Shown here: piece after piece, positions 21,102-34,544 of the stretch
How positions within the stretch are numbered: the first letter of the stretch is position 1
Layout of the letters: each line of letters begins with the position of its first letter
NCBI GenBank assembly: GCA_029532625.1
Contig: JARFXM010000009.1
Span: forward strand, 1,860,001-1,924,000
Reading direction: 5' to 3'
Length of the DNA stretch: 64,000 nucleotides
Source of the DNA: Lomentospora prolificans
Lineage: Eukaryota; Ascomycota; Sordariomycetes; Microascales; Microascaceae
Translations under genes and position numbers: made by a program
Notes under the pieces: model-generated
What the model was told of the DNA's origin: nothing
Databases searched by the model: none
Seen by the model: only the letters and a program-made list of their open reading frames with translations

Positions 21102-23394
21102 ATGGACGACGCAAACGAAGATCTTCGTCTTGACGAGTTAGGCTCGCTAGAGGCCATTTTCCCCGAGATCCAGAGGTCCGGCGATCCGACCAACTTGGTA
21201 TTTACTCTAGAAGTCCCCGTCAAGCCCGCGAATTCCGTCACCGTGGTTTTTCCCGCCGCCGTTTCCACGGACACGGCCCCCGATCCGACAGCCGTCGGTA
21301 CAACAGTGGCCGCTCATGCTCACCCGCAGAACTATGTGGCTTCCCATCAGCTCTCTTACTTGCCAGCAATCCTAATCCGTATATCCTTGCCGGAGGGCTA
21401 CCCTACTGAAAAGCCGCCCCAGGTTACCTTGACAACGACCCCGCCATGGCTCGCGGCTGGAGTCGTCAAGACTTTGGAGGGCGATGCTGAGCGGCTCTGG
21501 GAAGAGATGGGGCGCGACATGGTTGCGTTTTCCTACATTGACCACGTGCAACAAGCCGCAGAAAACGTTTTTGGCATGGTCAACCCGTCGGGAAACCTTG
21601 AGATCGACTTGGCTCACATGGTGTCTATTCTCGACTACGACATTCAAGCACGGCGGGTAGCGTTCGAGAATGAGTCGTTTGACTGTGGCGTCTGCTTAGG
21701 TAGGCTATTCCTTGTTCTCCCATCCCTGTAGCGGACTTATTCTCTTACACGAAGCTAACCATAGCGTAGATCCCAAAAAGGGCCGCTCCTGTCACAAGAT
21801 GAACGATTGTGGCCACGTTTTCTGCCTATCCTGTCTAAGGGACTACTACACCAACGCTATCGTTCAGGGCGATTTGGTTGTAGTTAAGTGTCTCAGCCCG
21901 GGTTGCGCAAAAGAGAGGGAGGCGGCGCACAACAACGACCCGACGAAAAAGGGCCGCAAGCCCAGGATTCACCTTAGTCCTGGAGAGCTGGTAGCCATTG
22001 GACTAGACCAGGACCTCGTCTCACGCTACGTATCACTAAAATACAAAAAGGAACTTGAATCAGACAAGACGACGGTCTACTGCCCGCGAAAGTGGTGTAA
22101 TGGTGCGGCCATCTCCAAACGACACAAGAAACCCCGTGGTCTCGAGTTTGTAGAACCGGACGATAACGACGACGGCACTGAGACTAATCAAGCCGCCAAC
22201 GGCACGGCCGAGGGCGGCACGAGGCCGGAGGCCGGAAAGGATGGACGTCTTTCTAAGACAGAGGATCTATTGCGCATTTGCGAGGATTGCGGTTTCGCCT
22301 TTTGCTCACGCTGTTATCAGTCCTGGCACGGTGAGTTCTTCCGCTGCCGTGCCAAGTGCAATGGCGATGAGCTGTCCGAGGAGGAAAAAGCCTCGCTCGA
22401 GTACATTTCGAAGTGGACAAGGCCATGTGCTTCTTGCGAGGCACCAGCGCAGAAGACGGAGGGCTGCAACCACATGATTTGTTTTCGCTGCAATACCCAC
22501 TTCTGCTATCTCTGCTCTTCCTGGCTGGATCCGCAGAACCCATATAGCCACTTCAATAATCCTGGGTACAGAGATTGTTATCAGCGGCTGTGGGATTACC
22601 AGACCGGCCATGGCGAGAACAACGATTTCCACGAGCATATCCGACAGCGAAGGGAGGTCGCACAGCGCCGCGAAAGACCCAACGAACCACCGTTTCAAAT
22701 TATACTCGCGCAGCCGGAGATCGAGGAACCGGAAGATAATATCGAGGCTTTCCCCGCGCTCGGCGGACCAGTGAACGGCGAAATCGAGTGGGATCAGGAT
22801 GCCGGCAGGCCGAGGCATCGCGAGCCGAATGTCCAGGTTGCTCGTGAAGGGCCCTTGGTCCTACGCATCGACCAAGGCCCCGAGCGGCGTGCGGTTCCCC
22901 CTCCGGTGCCAGCGCCGCCGATGCAGCCAGACGACCAGCGGGGTGGGCCACGAGTGCAACGAGGGAGGAGGGGAGGTGGGGATCGCGGTCGCGGTCGTGG
23001 ATGGGGAGGTCGAGGAGGCGGCCCGGCTGGGGGAGGTGGCCCTGGAGCAGGAAGGGGCGGTTTGCCACCAGGGCGAGGGCAGCATCAAGCTGGAGGGCCT
23101 GCCCGGGACGACTTTAGGCAGATTAGACGAGGTGCACCTCGGAATCAGAACCAAAACAACCGTCAGCCCCGGAGACGACAGCAGGGCCAAGAGCAAGGAG
23201 GCCAGGCGCAAGAAGGCCAGGCGGCAGGACACATGAGGCATCTGCCGATGCTGCCGCTAGAGGTTGTTGAGCATGACGGCGAGGAACCCGACGAGCTCAA
23301 CGAAGAGCAGCTTAGATGGGTTAGGCGATTCGTCGAGCTGGCTCTAATCGACGAGGAGGAGTCGGGGTCGGACGACGATGTCGCGCCTTTCTAG
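21102..23394 (+). CDS. ITT1: RBR-type E3 ubiquitin ligase, RNF14/ITT1 class, with RGG-rich tail
   Basis: Exons 21102..21699 and 21770..23394 join to 2223 nt, 740 residues; the 70-nt intron (GTAGGC...CGTAG) splits D200. Residues about 10-150 form an RWD domain, as in RNF14 and Itt1. RING1 uses C195, C198, C213, H215, C218, C221, C240 and C245. An IBR follows (YCPRKWCNGAAI, then ICEDCGFAFCSRCYQSWHG), interrupted by an acidic, Gly-rich insert of about 45 residues. RING2 is CASCEAPAQKTEGCNHM, with C432 in the position of the catalytic cysteine that receives ubiquitin before transfer to substrate. Yeast Itt1 binds release factors, and RNF14 acts on stalled translation. Residues about 585-640 are an RGG/Gly-rich low-complexity segment, followed by a Gln/Arg-rich stretch and an acidic C-terminus. 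RGG segments usually bind RNA, so RNA or ribosome contact is a reasonable inference. Confidence 0.92.
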
Positions 23395-25302
23395 CGGAGG
23401 CGGCCGAGAAAGTTGCAAGAGAAAGCCAAGGCTGTGCCTGCTCGCTGGTCAACTTTTCGTTATTTGGAATGGCAAGGATGGGGTGGGATATTACACATGG
23501 CATCATCACAAGCGTTTTGTTTCTTTAGTCTTCCGGCTCAGTCTAGGGCTCATATCAATCTTCTCATTCGAGGCATATCCTGTCTCGCCCTCTTTCACAA
23601 CGTCTTGCCTATCTTTGATGATTCAATTCACAGGACCTCGGCTACGGAGGAATCCCTTTTTTCCACAGGCACATCACATCGCGTCTTATCGGTAGTAGAT
23701 ACGACCTTGCCTTAACCCGCATGGCTCTTTACCACCTCCCCGTTCCGACGAGCGAGGCCAGGGATTGCGACGAAGTGTAGGAACGCACGGCTCGCGGAAT
23801 CGAGGAAAAAGGCCGAACCGCAAAAGGTGTCTAGAACATGACCTCGTTGAAAACGGGAAGGATTCCCGATGCTCGTTTGTTCTGGGGAAGCAAGCGAGGA
23901 GAGAAAGACGAAGAAGCGAGAGGGCGTAAAGTGTAACCCACATGTCAGGATGGACGGGTAGACCGACCCCGGATTCCCCATGGCTCCATTTACAAACCTT
24001 GGAAGTGCCTCTGCTTGAAGGTGGCGAGCGGATAATGTGCGGCAACACGAGGCGCGCTCTACTAGTTTAATCTCGGGTCTCTTTTCCTCCCTAGGTAACA
24101 GCGAGAGATAGGCAGAGCTCCGCTAATAGGGAGATGATGGGATGGGAGAAGAAGCAATATTGAAGCAAGGTCAAACTTACGGCGCAGAAGGGCGGCTTTC
24201 CCATTTCACAACTCCTCTCCGACTCGTGTTCTTTTACGTTCTTCATGGCTCTTGCGGCGTGGCCCAAATACCCGGGAGTTTATTGCACTCTTACCAGCGC
24301 CGTCGTAGTGCATCTTAGTGCTTTGCGGAGGAGGAGGGGGAAATAGACGGCCAAGATGCATTCTTGGCTTCCTCGTCTTCCTGGCAAAGTCTACTCCACT
24401 CTTGTCAACTTTCACGTCCTCTATTAGTCCATTTTCCATGTTCGCGAAGCGAAAAAGAGACAGGACTCAACGCACGAGACTGTCTCAGCACCATGATAAG
24501 TGGACCAAGGGACTCGAGATAGTGTAGTCCAGATATCCGTCCCAGATTACACCCTTCTCTGGCGGACCGGGTTTTCGGTTTCTTTCCCTTCCATATTATA
24601 GCCGCCTTTCTAAGGACGGGGCTGGGAGATATAGACGGCCAGCGCACACACGCACACACGCCACAATCAAGAACAGGACCAGGGAGGGAAATCGATAGCC
24701 GGGACCGATGTACCGAGATTCTCCTTGGGGGAGCATCCAAGGGGGAGACGTGGAAGAGGGTGGTGTGTGGAGGCGGTTGTGGCCTGGGGGAACCGTTTCC
24801 ATGGTCAGTCCATCCACCGCCTTTCGCGGGATGGATTCCCACGGACATCATCTTGTCTTTCTTTTTTTTTTTTTTTAAACACACCTTTCCTGCTACCAAT
24901 GCCCTAGAACCTCTTTTCCTTGTCAGGAAATAAAAAAGACTAGAGCGGCTCGGAAAATTGAAAAGTCGGAAGGCCGGGAAGCTGATCGCTTGAGCGTGAA
25001 GAGGAGGGGCGTATCCTCAACGCGCGTGCCGCTTGGCCTCCCAAAGCAAAGATAAGAATAACCCGCCTTTCCTATTCACAGGCGACTTAGTATTATGCCC
25101 CATCTTACAATAGTTCCTTTGGCGATAGTAAAGTGGTAATTAGTCCCTCCATCTGTCCTTTTTTTGCCCAGCGGTTCCTCAGCACATACATGACGGCACT
25201 CGTTCACTCCCCCCTTCCATTACTAGCCACACATCGGAAGAGGCGCTAATATTTTTCCTCGAATTCGCAGCTTCCCAACCGTACTCTTTTATTTCCCGGG
25301 CC

Positions 25303-25327
25303 TTTTTTTTATTTTATTTTATTTTAA
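25303..25327. repeat. T8 followed by (ATTTT)3
   Basis: A homopolymer runs into a pentanucleotide array. The same unit appears on the other strand at 52875..52904. Confidence 0.8.
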
Positions 25328-25663
25328 TATCCTTTGGACGACGGTACTGTAGCACTGGAGAAAAGAAAAAAATCTCCGTTCCGGCTGGGTTTCTTTCTTG
25401 CATTTCTGTCCGAGCGAACGGTGCTCATACCCTTCGGGCATACTACCTGCTTGAGCCGCTCGGTCAAGACGTCTACGTCTACGCGGGGAAAACTCGAGAG
25501 GCCTCGGAAGAGACACCGGGCACCGTTGTTCAATCGTTACTTGCCTCGAGGTGACGAACCTTGTAGCGTCACAAGCCAAAAATCAGTTCGTGAACGTGTT
25601 ATTCGGCTGCACTGCGTCGGTCCGAGTACGAAGAGCATTATTGCCGAGAGCAAGAAAAAGAAG

Positions 25664-25681
25664 AAAAAAAAAAAAAAAAAA
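25664..25681. repeat. A18 homopolymer
   Basis: Eighteen A residues preceded by AAG-rich sequence. Its length in the assembly may not be exact. Confidence 0.85.
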
Positions 25682-28600
25682 CATCTAGGCCATCTTGAGC
25701 GAATGCGCCGGTAAGATGCCGGACTAGAGCCGTAAAGAGAGAGAGAGAGAGAAGGGGGTTCGCCAACCTGGTGTTAGTCTCCCGGACCGTCGATGAATTC
25801 AGACATGATTCCTTGAAACCCGTCTCCGCAGAGCCAAGTTCAAGAAAAAGGGGGGCCAAAGGAAGAGAAAGAGACGGACGATCTCGGGATATACCATTCA
25901 TTCCACAGCAGTGTCATTTCACCGACTGTAAACTCAAACTATCCTTCCTGCAGGGTGACAACCACCATCGGACGTGATTAGGATGCTTTTTGGCGGGCAC
26001 TCCGCCAACCTGTGGCCTGGTGCATGTCTACGAAGAACGCCAAAAGGTCTCAAAGCCACATACATCGTGCTTGTAATCTTGCTAGACCTATCGAGGAATG
26101 GACACGCCCCCATCGTCTCTGTAATGCCAGCTCTCGTAAACCTTCTAGGCCTCAGAAGACTGCCAGGTAGCCCATTCCTCTCCCCAGTCACGGTTCCTTT
26201 AAAGAGTTCGGTAACGAAACGCAAAAGCACAGCACGACCCGCCCTTCGTCGACGCTCCCCGCTAAGAAGGAGAAGAGGGGAGGTGTAAGAAGAACAAGAA
26301 GAAAGCTGGTTTCGATCCCACCCCCCTCTTCTTCTCTCGCCACCTTTCCTCTGGCCCTCCATGTCTTTTCCCTCCCCCACAATTGCCAAACACACCCGGT
26401 CTTCGCCCCTCACCACAACTCCCTCATTCTGTACCGGTATCGGGATTGCGCTGTTGGGACACAGTAGTGCGCCAAAAAAGAACAAAGAAAAAAAAAGGGG
26501 GCCGGAGGGGGGGGCGATTCGAGATCCGTCGTCCACCTCTCGGCGAGAAGGAAGTTTGGTTGAGCCCCCTCGCCGTTCATAGGGTAGTGAGAAGTTGCCA
26601 AAAGGGCAGCATCCCGGGAGTCGGCTTCCACAAAGTACTGTAGCAGCAGCAAGGGACTCCTTTTCTAATACCACAGGCCGGAATCGATCCTGCCCTATTA
26701 AAGGGGAGCATTTTCTCTCCTCACCCCTGGCCGGCAGAGGCGAATGGGGTCCTAGGGTGCCCGGGACCTCTAGTCCAAGAACCGAACCTTATGTGACACG
26801 GAGGAGAGAGAGGGGAAGGGTGGACGGAGGAGATGTGGCTTTGCTCTAGCCAGGTATTATCTCTTAATGCTTAGGCGAAGCTCATCCCCTCCTTGTGCCC
26901 CTTGAATCTCACAAAGGAAGGGTTGTTTAGCAGCGGAGAAGGCAGAGGAGGGAGGAGCTATGTACATGTGCAACAGGTCACCTTCGTAGCAGGCAATATA
27001 ATACAACGAAACACGCAGTCTAAACAAGGGGTGTTTCCTCCAAAGCGGGGGCCTTACACAGGGGCATCAAGAACGAGCAAGGACGAGGGGAAAGGGGGAT
27101 GCCAAGTTCCCAGACGGACGTTACTCCTGGTATCTGGTATTACTTGGTGAAGGGAACGCAGATGGAAGGGGAGGGGTGGTGAGATGAGGCAAGCTGCTTC
27201 GCCCACCGCCGAGGTGCTACTGGTAAAATGGCTTCTTCCTGGGGTACTGCCGGGGCTTCAATTTCGTCTCCGTTAGGTTTCCAGGAAGAATCTGCCTTGG
27301 AGCCAGTATTAATAGCTCGAGTCCGTAATAGCTAGCTGCCTGCAGCCCTTTCGGTTCGAGCGATGACTTGGCGGCCGTGATTCGAGAGAGGGTCCGCCGA
27401 ACCAAGATCAATAATGGATCCCCGATACTGTAGTAATACCTACCTGCATTCTGTGTATGGGTACACTGAGTGTACGCGGTCGATGTACAAACAGTACCCA
27501 TTCGGTGATGCGAGGCCATAGCCAGCCGAGTCAACAACCACCTCCAATCTCCTTTTCCTTGCTTCGAGCGCGTCCGGCGCCATCTTATTAGCAGGAATGC
27601 GGCCTGATAATCTTGACTGATGGCGTCTGCATTCTAGACTCCAGGTAGACCGCTCGGCAACGCAACGAGAGAGACTCCTCAGCAAGCTGCAGTCCTAAAA
27701 AGAAAATCCAAAGGGGAACTGAAGGTGGACTGTGTTAGTAAACAAGATACCGCGCAGGCCATATGGGTATTGAACTGCGAACTGGCCACTCGTCCCTCTC
27801 TGCCTCTTCCCACTAGGTCATATCCGACCTCCGTCTTTATACCTCTTTACCGAGGAGTGGAAGAGAGTTCCAGCCATTCTTTCAATGAGAACGTGCATTA
27901 CCTCTATACCTTTCCGAATCGAGGGTATGACCTTTTGAATAAGTCTCCTTCAATCATACGCATTAATATGGTAATTCCCAAATAGGGAGCCCTAGCTTCT
28001 ATTGCTTTGTCTTCGCCCTCTCTCGGAGATATACGACCCAAGGCGTAACAGGTACGTCCGAGGTACTCTAACCGCCTCATGCGATACTTCATCGTTATAT
28101 TTTTTGGTAATGGCACGCATCTTCGTACGGTATCACCTGGCCTGACCTGCTCTGTCGAACCAGGAAAACTCGGAAAGTTTTCCCACACAATCCTAGCAGA
28201 ATCCCACCTTGATTCCCCGCTTGTTCGGCCCGTGGGCTTTCCTCTCCTTCGAATTCGAGTAACAGTCGAGAATGCATAGAGAGGTAAGTGGAGCCTTCAC
28301 AAAGAAAATTTGGTGGATAACAAGGCCAATGCCGAGCCTCCCTCATGTATGTTTATACGCATCTTCTGGGAGACGGACAAGCGCTGGTAATATATCGTCC
28401 AAAACGAAGGCTACTGTTCAAGATGCGCTATTGTTGCAATCTCATTTTTTTTCCCTTATTGAAGGCTGGCAAGAAGTACGACGTTATGGTAGGGATCACG
28501 GAATCGCCAAGGAGGAGCAGAGCCAGCTTTGGACAAAGTCGTGGGGGATACTCACCAATACTGCGCACCAGCCGCTCGGTGCCTGAAGACAAGGTACAGC

Positions 28601-28931
28601 CTAGGGGAAGGTCTTCAACTCCCGGTTACTAGCCAGGAGCCGTTTCACGCTCGGTCAATCACCCCGGTTGGGACCCCATGTCCTAGTATCTTGACTGGCG
28701 ATGCCCGTGCGAATTCGCCTCAATCAACCAAGGTGAGATCGAAAATAATAGCGCCTTACGAGTGTAGCGCAAGAATTTTGAAGTTGTGTAGGAAGGTACA
28801 GCCCGGCACTAGAGTAGTAGCCAGCGGGTAATACCTGTTGTATCGTACTGCGAGGTAGTATTGCTTCCCTTATGCTGCGGTGAGCGCCATACATAACGCA
28901 GTGGAGCTTTGGCCATGGAGACCGTCGTATC

Positions 28932-28968
28932 ACCGTACTACGGTATGTAGGTACACGATTGGATCGTG
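28932..28968. repeat. Two adjacent hairpins
   Basis: ACCGTA-C-TACGGT (28932..28944) is followed nine bases later by CACGAT-TGG-ATCGTG (28954..28968). Both have perfect 6-bp arms. No gene is adjacent and the function is unknown. Confidence 0.5.
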
Positions 28969-31900
28969 ATTGTGCCCCTGCGCAATGTCGTAGTCATGTT
29001 TCTCGGCCTCTCATCTAGTTTCGAGGACCTTCCTGGCTGTCGTCTGTCAGGTAAAGATGGCTTAAGAGGCACAAGGCTCCCAGGACGAAGCTAAGAGGAA
29101 CAATGTTTGAAACCGGTGTTGTTCCAATTGTGGGGAGCATGTTACTCGTACAGACTTTGTAAGGAATAGCCTAGTACTTGTACAAAGGGGGACACACTGG
29201 CATGGCCTGATAGCTGGCGCACCGTAAACTATCTCGCTCCACCTCAGCGATGGGAAGATGAAACTGGACTGCTTGAGCCCAAGGCCAACGGACGCTGGGT
29301 CTATGGTAAGTCCTTAGGTCAAAGCTTGCGGCTGCTCTAAACAGGCGCGCTTGCAGCCTGAACATTTGGCAGTCTTTGTACCAGCTTCCCGAGGATATAG
29401 ACAGCGGACGCAGGTCGCAAAATCGGCACTTGCAAATGGCTGGATGGCAAGGCACGCAAGTGTATGAGCTAGCCATAAGAGCCAAGATTTCTAGAGAAGC
29501 ACAAGGGAAGCTACATGGAAGCCATGAACAGCTGTGGGATTCGGTGCTGGGGGCTGGAATCCCAGCTCAGGGCTTAACGAGGCGGGGCGGCTTACCGTAA
29601 GAAGAAGCTGGGATATTGCAGGCTCTCCGTGATCTGTCCGTAAAACCCGGAACAGCGCGGGATCATAGTGTTAAAGAATCCTGCCTAGGGCCGGTTGTGG
29701 GGGTTTAGTACTCAAGCCCTTAAGGAGAGTACAGCTACCAGGCGGCTCTCGAAACTCCGGGACTGAAGCCATAGAATGGCAATCATCACTTATCGATGGA
29801 TTCGTCAGACAGGAACACTCGTGCCGTCGTCCTGATCCACCGCCAAAAGAAACCATCATCCACTGGCATGGCGTTGGCGCCCGATTGATATAGCCTTGGC
29901 GCATATAGCGAGGGGCTAGTCGAGATGAGACCCGAAGACTGCCAATGTCCAGTTCCGAATATGGCATCAAGAAGGCTGATTAATGCGCAAGACGTTCCTT
30001 GATATGAGAATTCTCATGTACTGTGCAGTATGGTACATTTCCAAAACGGGCCCTCATTGCTGGCCTAATGAAGACATGCCTGCGAAATACAATATCAGAG
30101 ATCCGGTACACCGAAGTACGCTACTAAGCGAGACGAAACGTCCCAGGTCGGTGCTCGAGGACCTCGTTCAAGGAACCACTCGAGGAGCGCGTGGCGACGG
30201 AATGAAAGGAGGAGGAATCCAAATAGGTCATATCTCGTTTGCAGCGCCCGTGTCCTTAGCAGCCGTCAGCTATAAAACATGGAATAAGAGTGAGGCTTAA
30301 TTTCAACATCATTTACGTAGGGTAGTGTAAATATGGCACTGCTACGTCCCAGGTGCAGTGGGGACTTGTTGGACGAGTCTGTCCCACTGCGGCGACGGAC
30401 GCCGGTCATATTATTGCCTGCCGGACCGGATAATGGATAACGTACTGCTAACCTTCGTTTTTCATAGCTTGCATCTTGACGCCCTGATAGGGAAGTGTGC
30501 GCCGAGAGTTGGTTTCGTCATGCTATAACAGCTGGGGAGGCTTTCGTAGCGAAAACCATCGCGGGCTATAATAGAGAAGAGTCGTTGGTGTTGCATTGCG
30601 GTGCAATGTCCAGCCTTAGCTCACTGGATCCATCCAGGGGCTCGGCAAGCCGACGACGCCACAATAACCTTCGCAGGGATCAAAAACAGGCGAACAGCCA
30701 GCTGGCCCCTACAGTAGCGCGCTCAGTTGAAAAGTAGACTTTGGTACGGCCACTCTTAGCGTACGTGGAGTGTGATTCGGGAGGCGAGAGGGCGCGACGG
30801 CGCCACGCCGAGCCAGAGAGGAAAGCGTCGGGCCAATGCTTTCCAAGGGAGACAGGAAATAAGTAATTGAGGATTCAGGTGCTGACAAGTGGCAGGCTGG
30901 CCTTGGTCGATGGATGGTGGAGCCAAGGGGCGATATTCTGGTGGTGTGTGTTCGGGTGAGGGTGTGTGTGTGCATGGAAAGAGTGAAGACGGGTATGGAC
31001 GAGGCGGGCGATTCTTGACAGACTAGGATCTGGTCCGATGATACGTTAACTGTGCACTCATGTCTGGTGGTACAGGGAGAGTTGGGGGTCTTGCCTCGAC
31101 CTGATAGGGCGCCATTGGTTGGGGAAAGAAGACTGTGCCCGATGCGGACATGAATTCGGGCCTACCAGGCTAAATATTGGCGGCTTTTGCATGCCGACCT
31201 GGTGAAAATATAGGTCGTGGTTGAATGGGCTGGCCTGGCGCGCGCGTGGCCGTTTGCAAGAGTAACTTGACGTTTTCGGCTTGACGAATAATCCTCACGC
31301 TCTATTTTCCGTCTCTCGTCTTTTTGGTTCTGCCAGCTGGTTGGGGAGGGGACGGGGCTCAAGACAAATACGCGAGCTCCATCAATCCCATATATCAACG
31401 GGCCAAATTTGATCACCAGCCTGGGCTAGACCCTTATCCAGTCAATCGAGATTCGGCCGTCCCAACCACCTCCACTGAGCCAGATCGGCTTTTTGCCACG
31501 CCAGGTGGCGTTACTTATCCGCATCTCCATCCATGGATGTCATTGCTCAGCGTCTCCGATGCCTCGTGCCCACTTTACCCCTTCGCTCTGGACCGGTCTC
31601 TTCGTTGATTTCATGAAAGTACCTGACGCGCCGAGGCTTGAGGGTTGAGGGTGCAGGAGCGGGTGCGGATGGAGCCCATTAGTTGTATCTCGTTATAGAT
31701 CTGGGAGGGAGGCTATAATGACTGACTTAAGAGCTGGGTTCTTGTGCGTCTTTCGAGCTATGCGAAATTACCAGACCGAGATTAGAACAGGAGATCGACT
31801 ATGGCATCTTTGGCAAGAGTGCCCGATGGAATTTCACAATCACGAGGCGCCCTACTTACATTGAGGAAGGCGCGGCTCTCTCAATGCATTCTTGTATCAG

Positions 31901-34523
31901 CTAATGGCGGAAGCTGTTTCTTTGTCCCGAGGGCCAATGTCGGATATTGAGGAATGGGGATGTCCTCCTCCTCCACGTGAAATGCGAATCGGTGGATCTG
32001 TACGACTCGACTGCACAGACTAACCAAGGGGCACACCATGACGCCGTCAGTGCATACGCACCTGCCAACATGCTTGTTGATCTGATCAGCGCCTCCCATA
32101 CTCGTCGAGGCTTTTCCCAAGTTCGAGGATAGTACCTTCCTGCCATCCTACCATACTTGCACCTTGGTATGGGAGCATGGAACACATAGTAGGCACACCC
32201 GTCCGTTCTCACCCCCTTGCCCTCGTCTCCACTACCTTGTACTTCTTTTCCTCTCCCCTCAACTCCCACCCGGCCGCTCACATTCGCGCTTGCTTGAATA
32301 TTTGCTGCTGCTGCTGCTGTCACTGTGGGATTCCGTGGAGCAGTAGGCAGGAAGGGTGTGGAAAAACCGACCACTCTGCGGATTTTCCTCCGTTGTAGTA
32401 CTTGCTTCCCGCACTCTGCCATTGGCATCTCCCTGTTCTCTCTTCCTAGGCCCGGTCTTCCTCCGTTGTGCAGTTCGCTCCTACCCCACCCTTGTTCTCG
32501 ATGCTAACTGGAGATGGTGTGCGTGTCGCGTCCTGGAAGCGACCCGAACCAGTCGACGTGTTTGGACAAGCCATTATCGACGGCTATACTTTGCATGCCT
32601 ATGAGTAGTATAAGGTGTGTTGTGTGTGTTCTCCACGAATATGCATGTGTGTGGATGTCAAAAGAAAAGGCCTGTATGGCTTGCTGAGGAACATAGACCC
32701 GGAGCTGCCTTTGTCGTCACGAACTTCCCTCCGCACCTTACTCACTGTGCCGGAGGCGGAAGGTATCAGCCAACCCACGGAATGGTAGGGTTCCATTGGA
32801 GACTCCAGTGCTACGGCTACTTGGTCGCTCTCCAAGGTCCAGCCCAAAGGGCTTCCCCCGTTCCCCACCTGCAGGACGGAGTACGGAGCCAAATTCGGAG
32901 GAGACACTTGCACGGGAAAAGAACAAGAGCCTACTAAAACGCGCTAAAGGGTCCATGTCTCGTAGTCATCCATTTGTCAAGCAAGAGGCGCCCCGGATGG
33001 CCCTTAACTTCACGGCCATTTGTGGGGTTAACACGTAGGGAGGGAGGGATGTATCCCACTATGGGAGAAATTGGGCTCCTCTGTCGATCCCGGATACTCG
33101 TGTCCGTTTGGGGAGTGTCTCCCCATTCTGTTGCCCCATTTCGTCTTGAGACAAAAACTGCGCTGCGACCGAGCGCTTCTGGTAATAGATCTCCAGGCGT
33201 ATTTCTGCTGGCGATGTATCGGAATGGAACGTCGTTGTAGTAGTCGCGCCTGGTCTTTGGCATTTCCTTCAAGCTACACTAATCTGTGAGCGTCGTGGAT
33301 TTTTGAGACGCCACATTGAAAAACTGGATCACATATAAGATTGTCTCTCAGCCGGACAAGCAGAGAGGGAGCTGAACCGATGTTGGAGCAGCTAGCTTCA
33401 GTCACTTTTTGTTCTAGAAGCTTATTCCAGAAAAGTACGTCAGGACTGCATCCCGTCGAAATTAAATTATGATCGCTAGAGACTCTTTATTTACCCCAGG
33501 ATTCCCTCCTCGAGAATCTGGTAAAAAGGAAGGAAAGTTCACAATGGAGATAGATGGGTCTGAACTTCGGGGTTATAGTGGCTCGGTGTTATAGAGCAAT
33601 ATAAATGGCCAATTGTTCATGATGGGGAAACCACTGAAACGAGATCGAAGCGAAATGCATCTAATGTAATCCCTACTATATACTAAGGATGAAAACTTTA
33701 ATAGCCGCGCTCTCGTTTCCACAGGCGTGTTCTTTTTATCCTGGTTTTCGATAATGTGGCTTGCACTTCAATTTACCCATCCGCTCTTCGATTTGATGCC
33801 CACACCTGGCATTAGCTATCTGCACCCCCCTGTGGTTCCCCCAAATCTGCCCATTGAACATTCTTCTTGGATCACTGATCTTATTCCTCTCGTCACCTGG
33901 ACGGGACAACACCATTTTGACAGGACCTTAAATATTCTGCGGTTTAGTGGTGTAGATGTCCCAATCCTACTTGCGAGTGCGAAAAGGAAGAGTTGCGTTA
34001 AGGGCGCGCTTCTTCCCGCAGCTCACCTCTAACCCATCATTGATAATTATGAAGTTGAACGGGGCCCAAAACCCAAAAATATTTGGGGGGACATGGTTCG
34101 TGTAGGGCTGGACAGTGACTCGTCTCAGTCGTGCCCCTCATTCCCCAACCAGGTCTGAATTCTCCCTTTCCTACAGCAGTGTCACAACAGGAGGAATGCA
34201 TTTGAGCATCTGTAGATCCAATATCCACCGTGTCCAATGTTTGTACGGGCAATAATGCAAGATTCTTTATTCTTCCCGATAACAAATGCGGCGGCGGGCG
34301 CGCATTACAATATGCGGCCTCGTGCATCAATGTTCCTAATTCTGCTTATTCTATTCTAGAGAGGTCCCTCTTGTGAGTTGGGGCTGGTAATTTGTTTGGG
34401 CGCCACACCTGTGTGAAATTGACAAGCGATGCGCACCAGGTGGTGGAAAAACTGCAACAAACATTCAGTGTGTTACCGAGATGGTGAGGTGACCAACGGA
34501 GGCCGAGGAAAAAAAGGGGCCCC

Positions 34524-34544
34524 GGGGGGGGGGGGGGGGGGGGG
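34524..34544 (+). repeat. G21 homopolymer
   Basis: Twenty-one consecutive G residues preceded by GGGGCCCC. The run can form a G-quadruplex. The exact length is likely to vary between reads or isolates. Confidence 0.85.

Larger units (their letters stand above)
23395..33300. other. Gene desert, first part
   Basis: About 9.9 kb after the RBR ligase with no recognisable coding frame on either strand. The longest frames (minus 26674..25934, opening at GTG; minus 32428..31901) have no family features and poor codon bias. It contains simple repeats (listed separately), a (CTG)5-like run near 32305 and two adjacent hairpins at 28932..28968. Composition is near 50% G+C by eye, not the AT-rich state expected of heavily RIP-mutated repeats. 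Confidence 0.6.

Noticed and set aside
25934..26674. 246-codon minus-strand frame, the longest in the desert
   Set aside because: It opens at GTG, has no family motif, and its composition follows purine- and pyrimidine-rich tracts rather than a protein.
31901..32428. 175-codon minus-strand frame with an Ala run
   Set aside because: The Ala run is only the (CTG)n repeat read backwards. There are no recognisable domains and no splice support.
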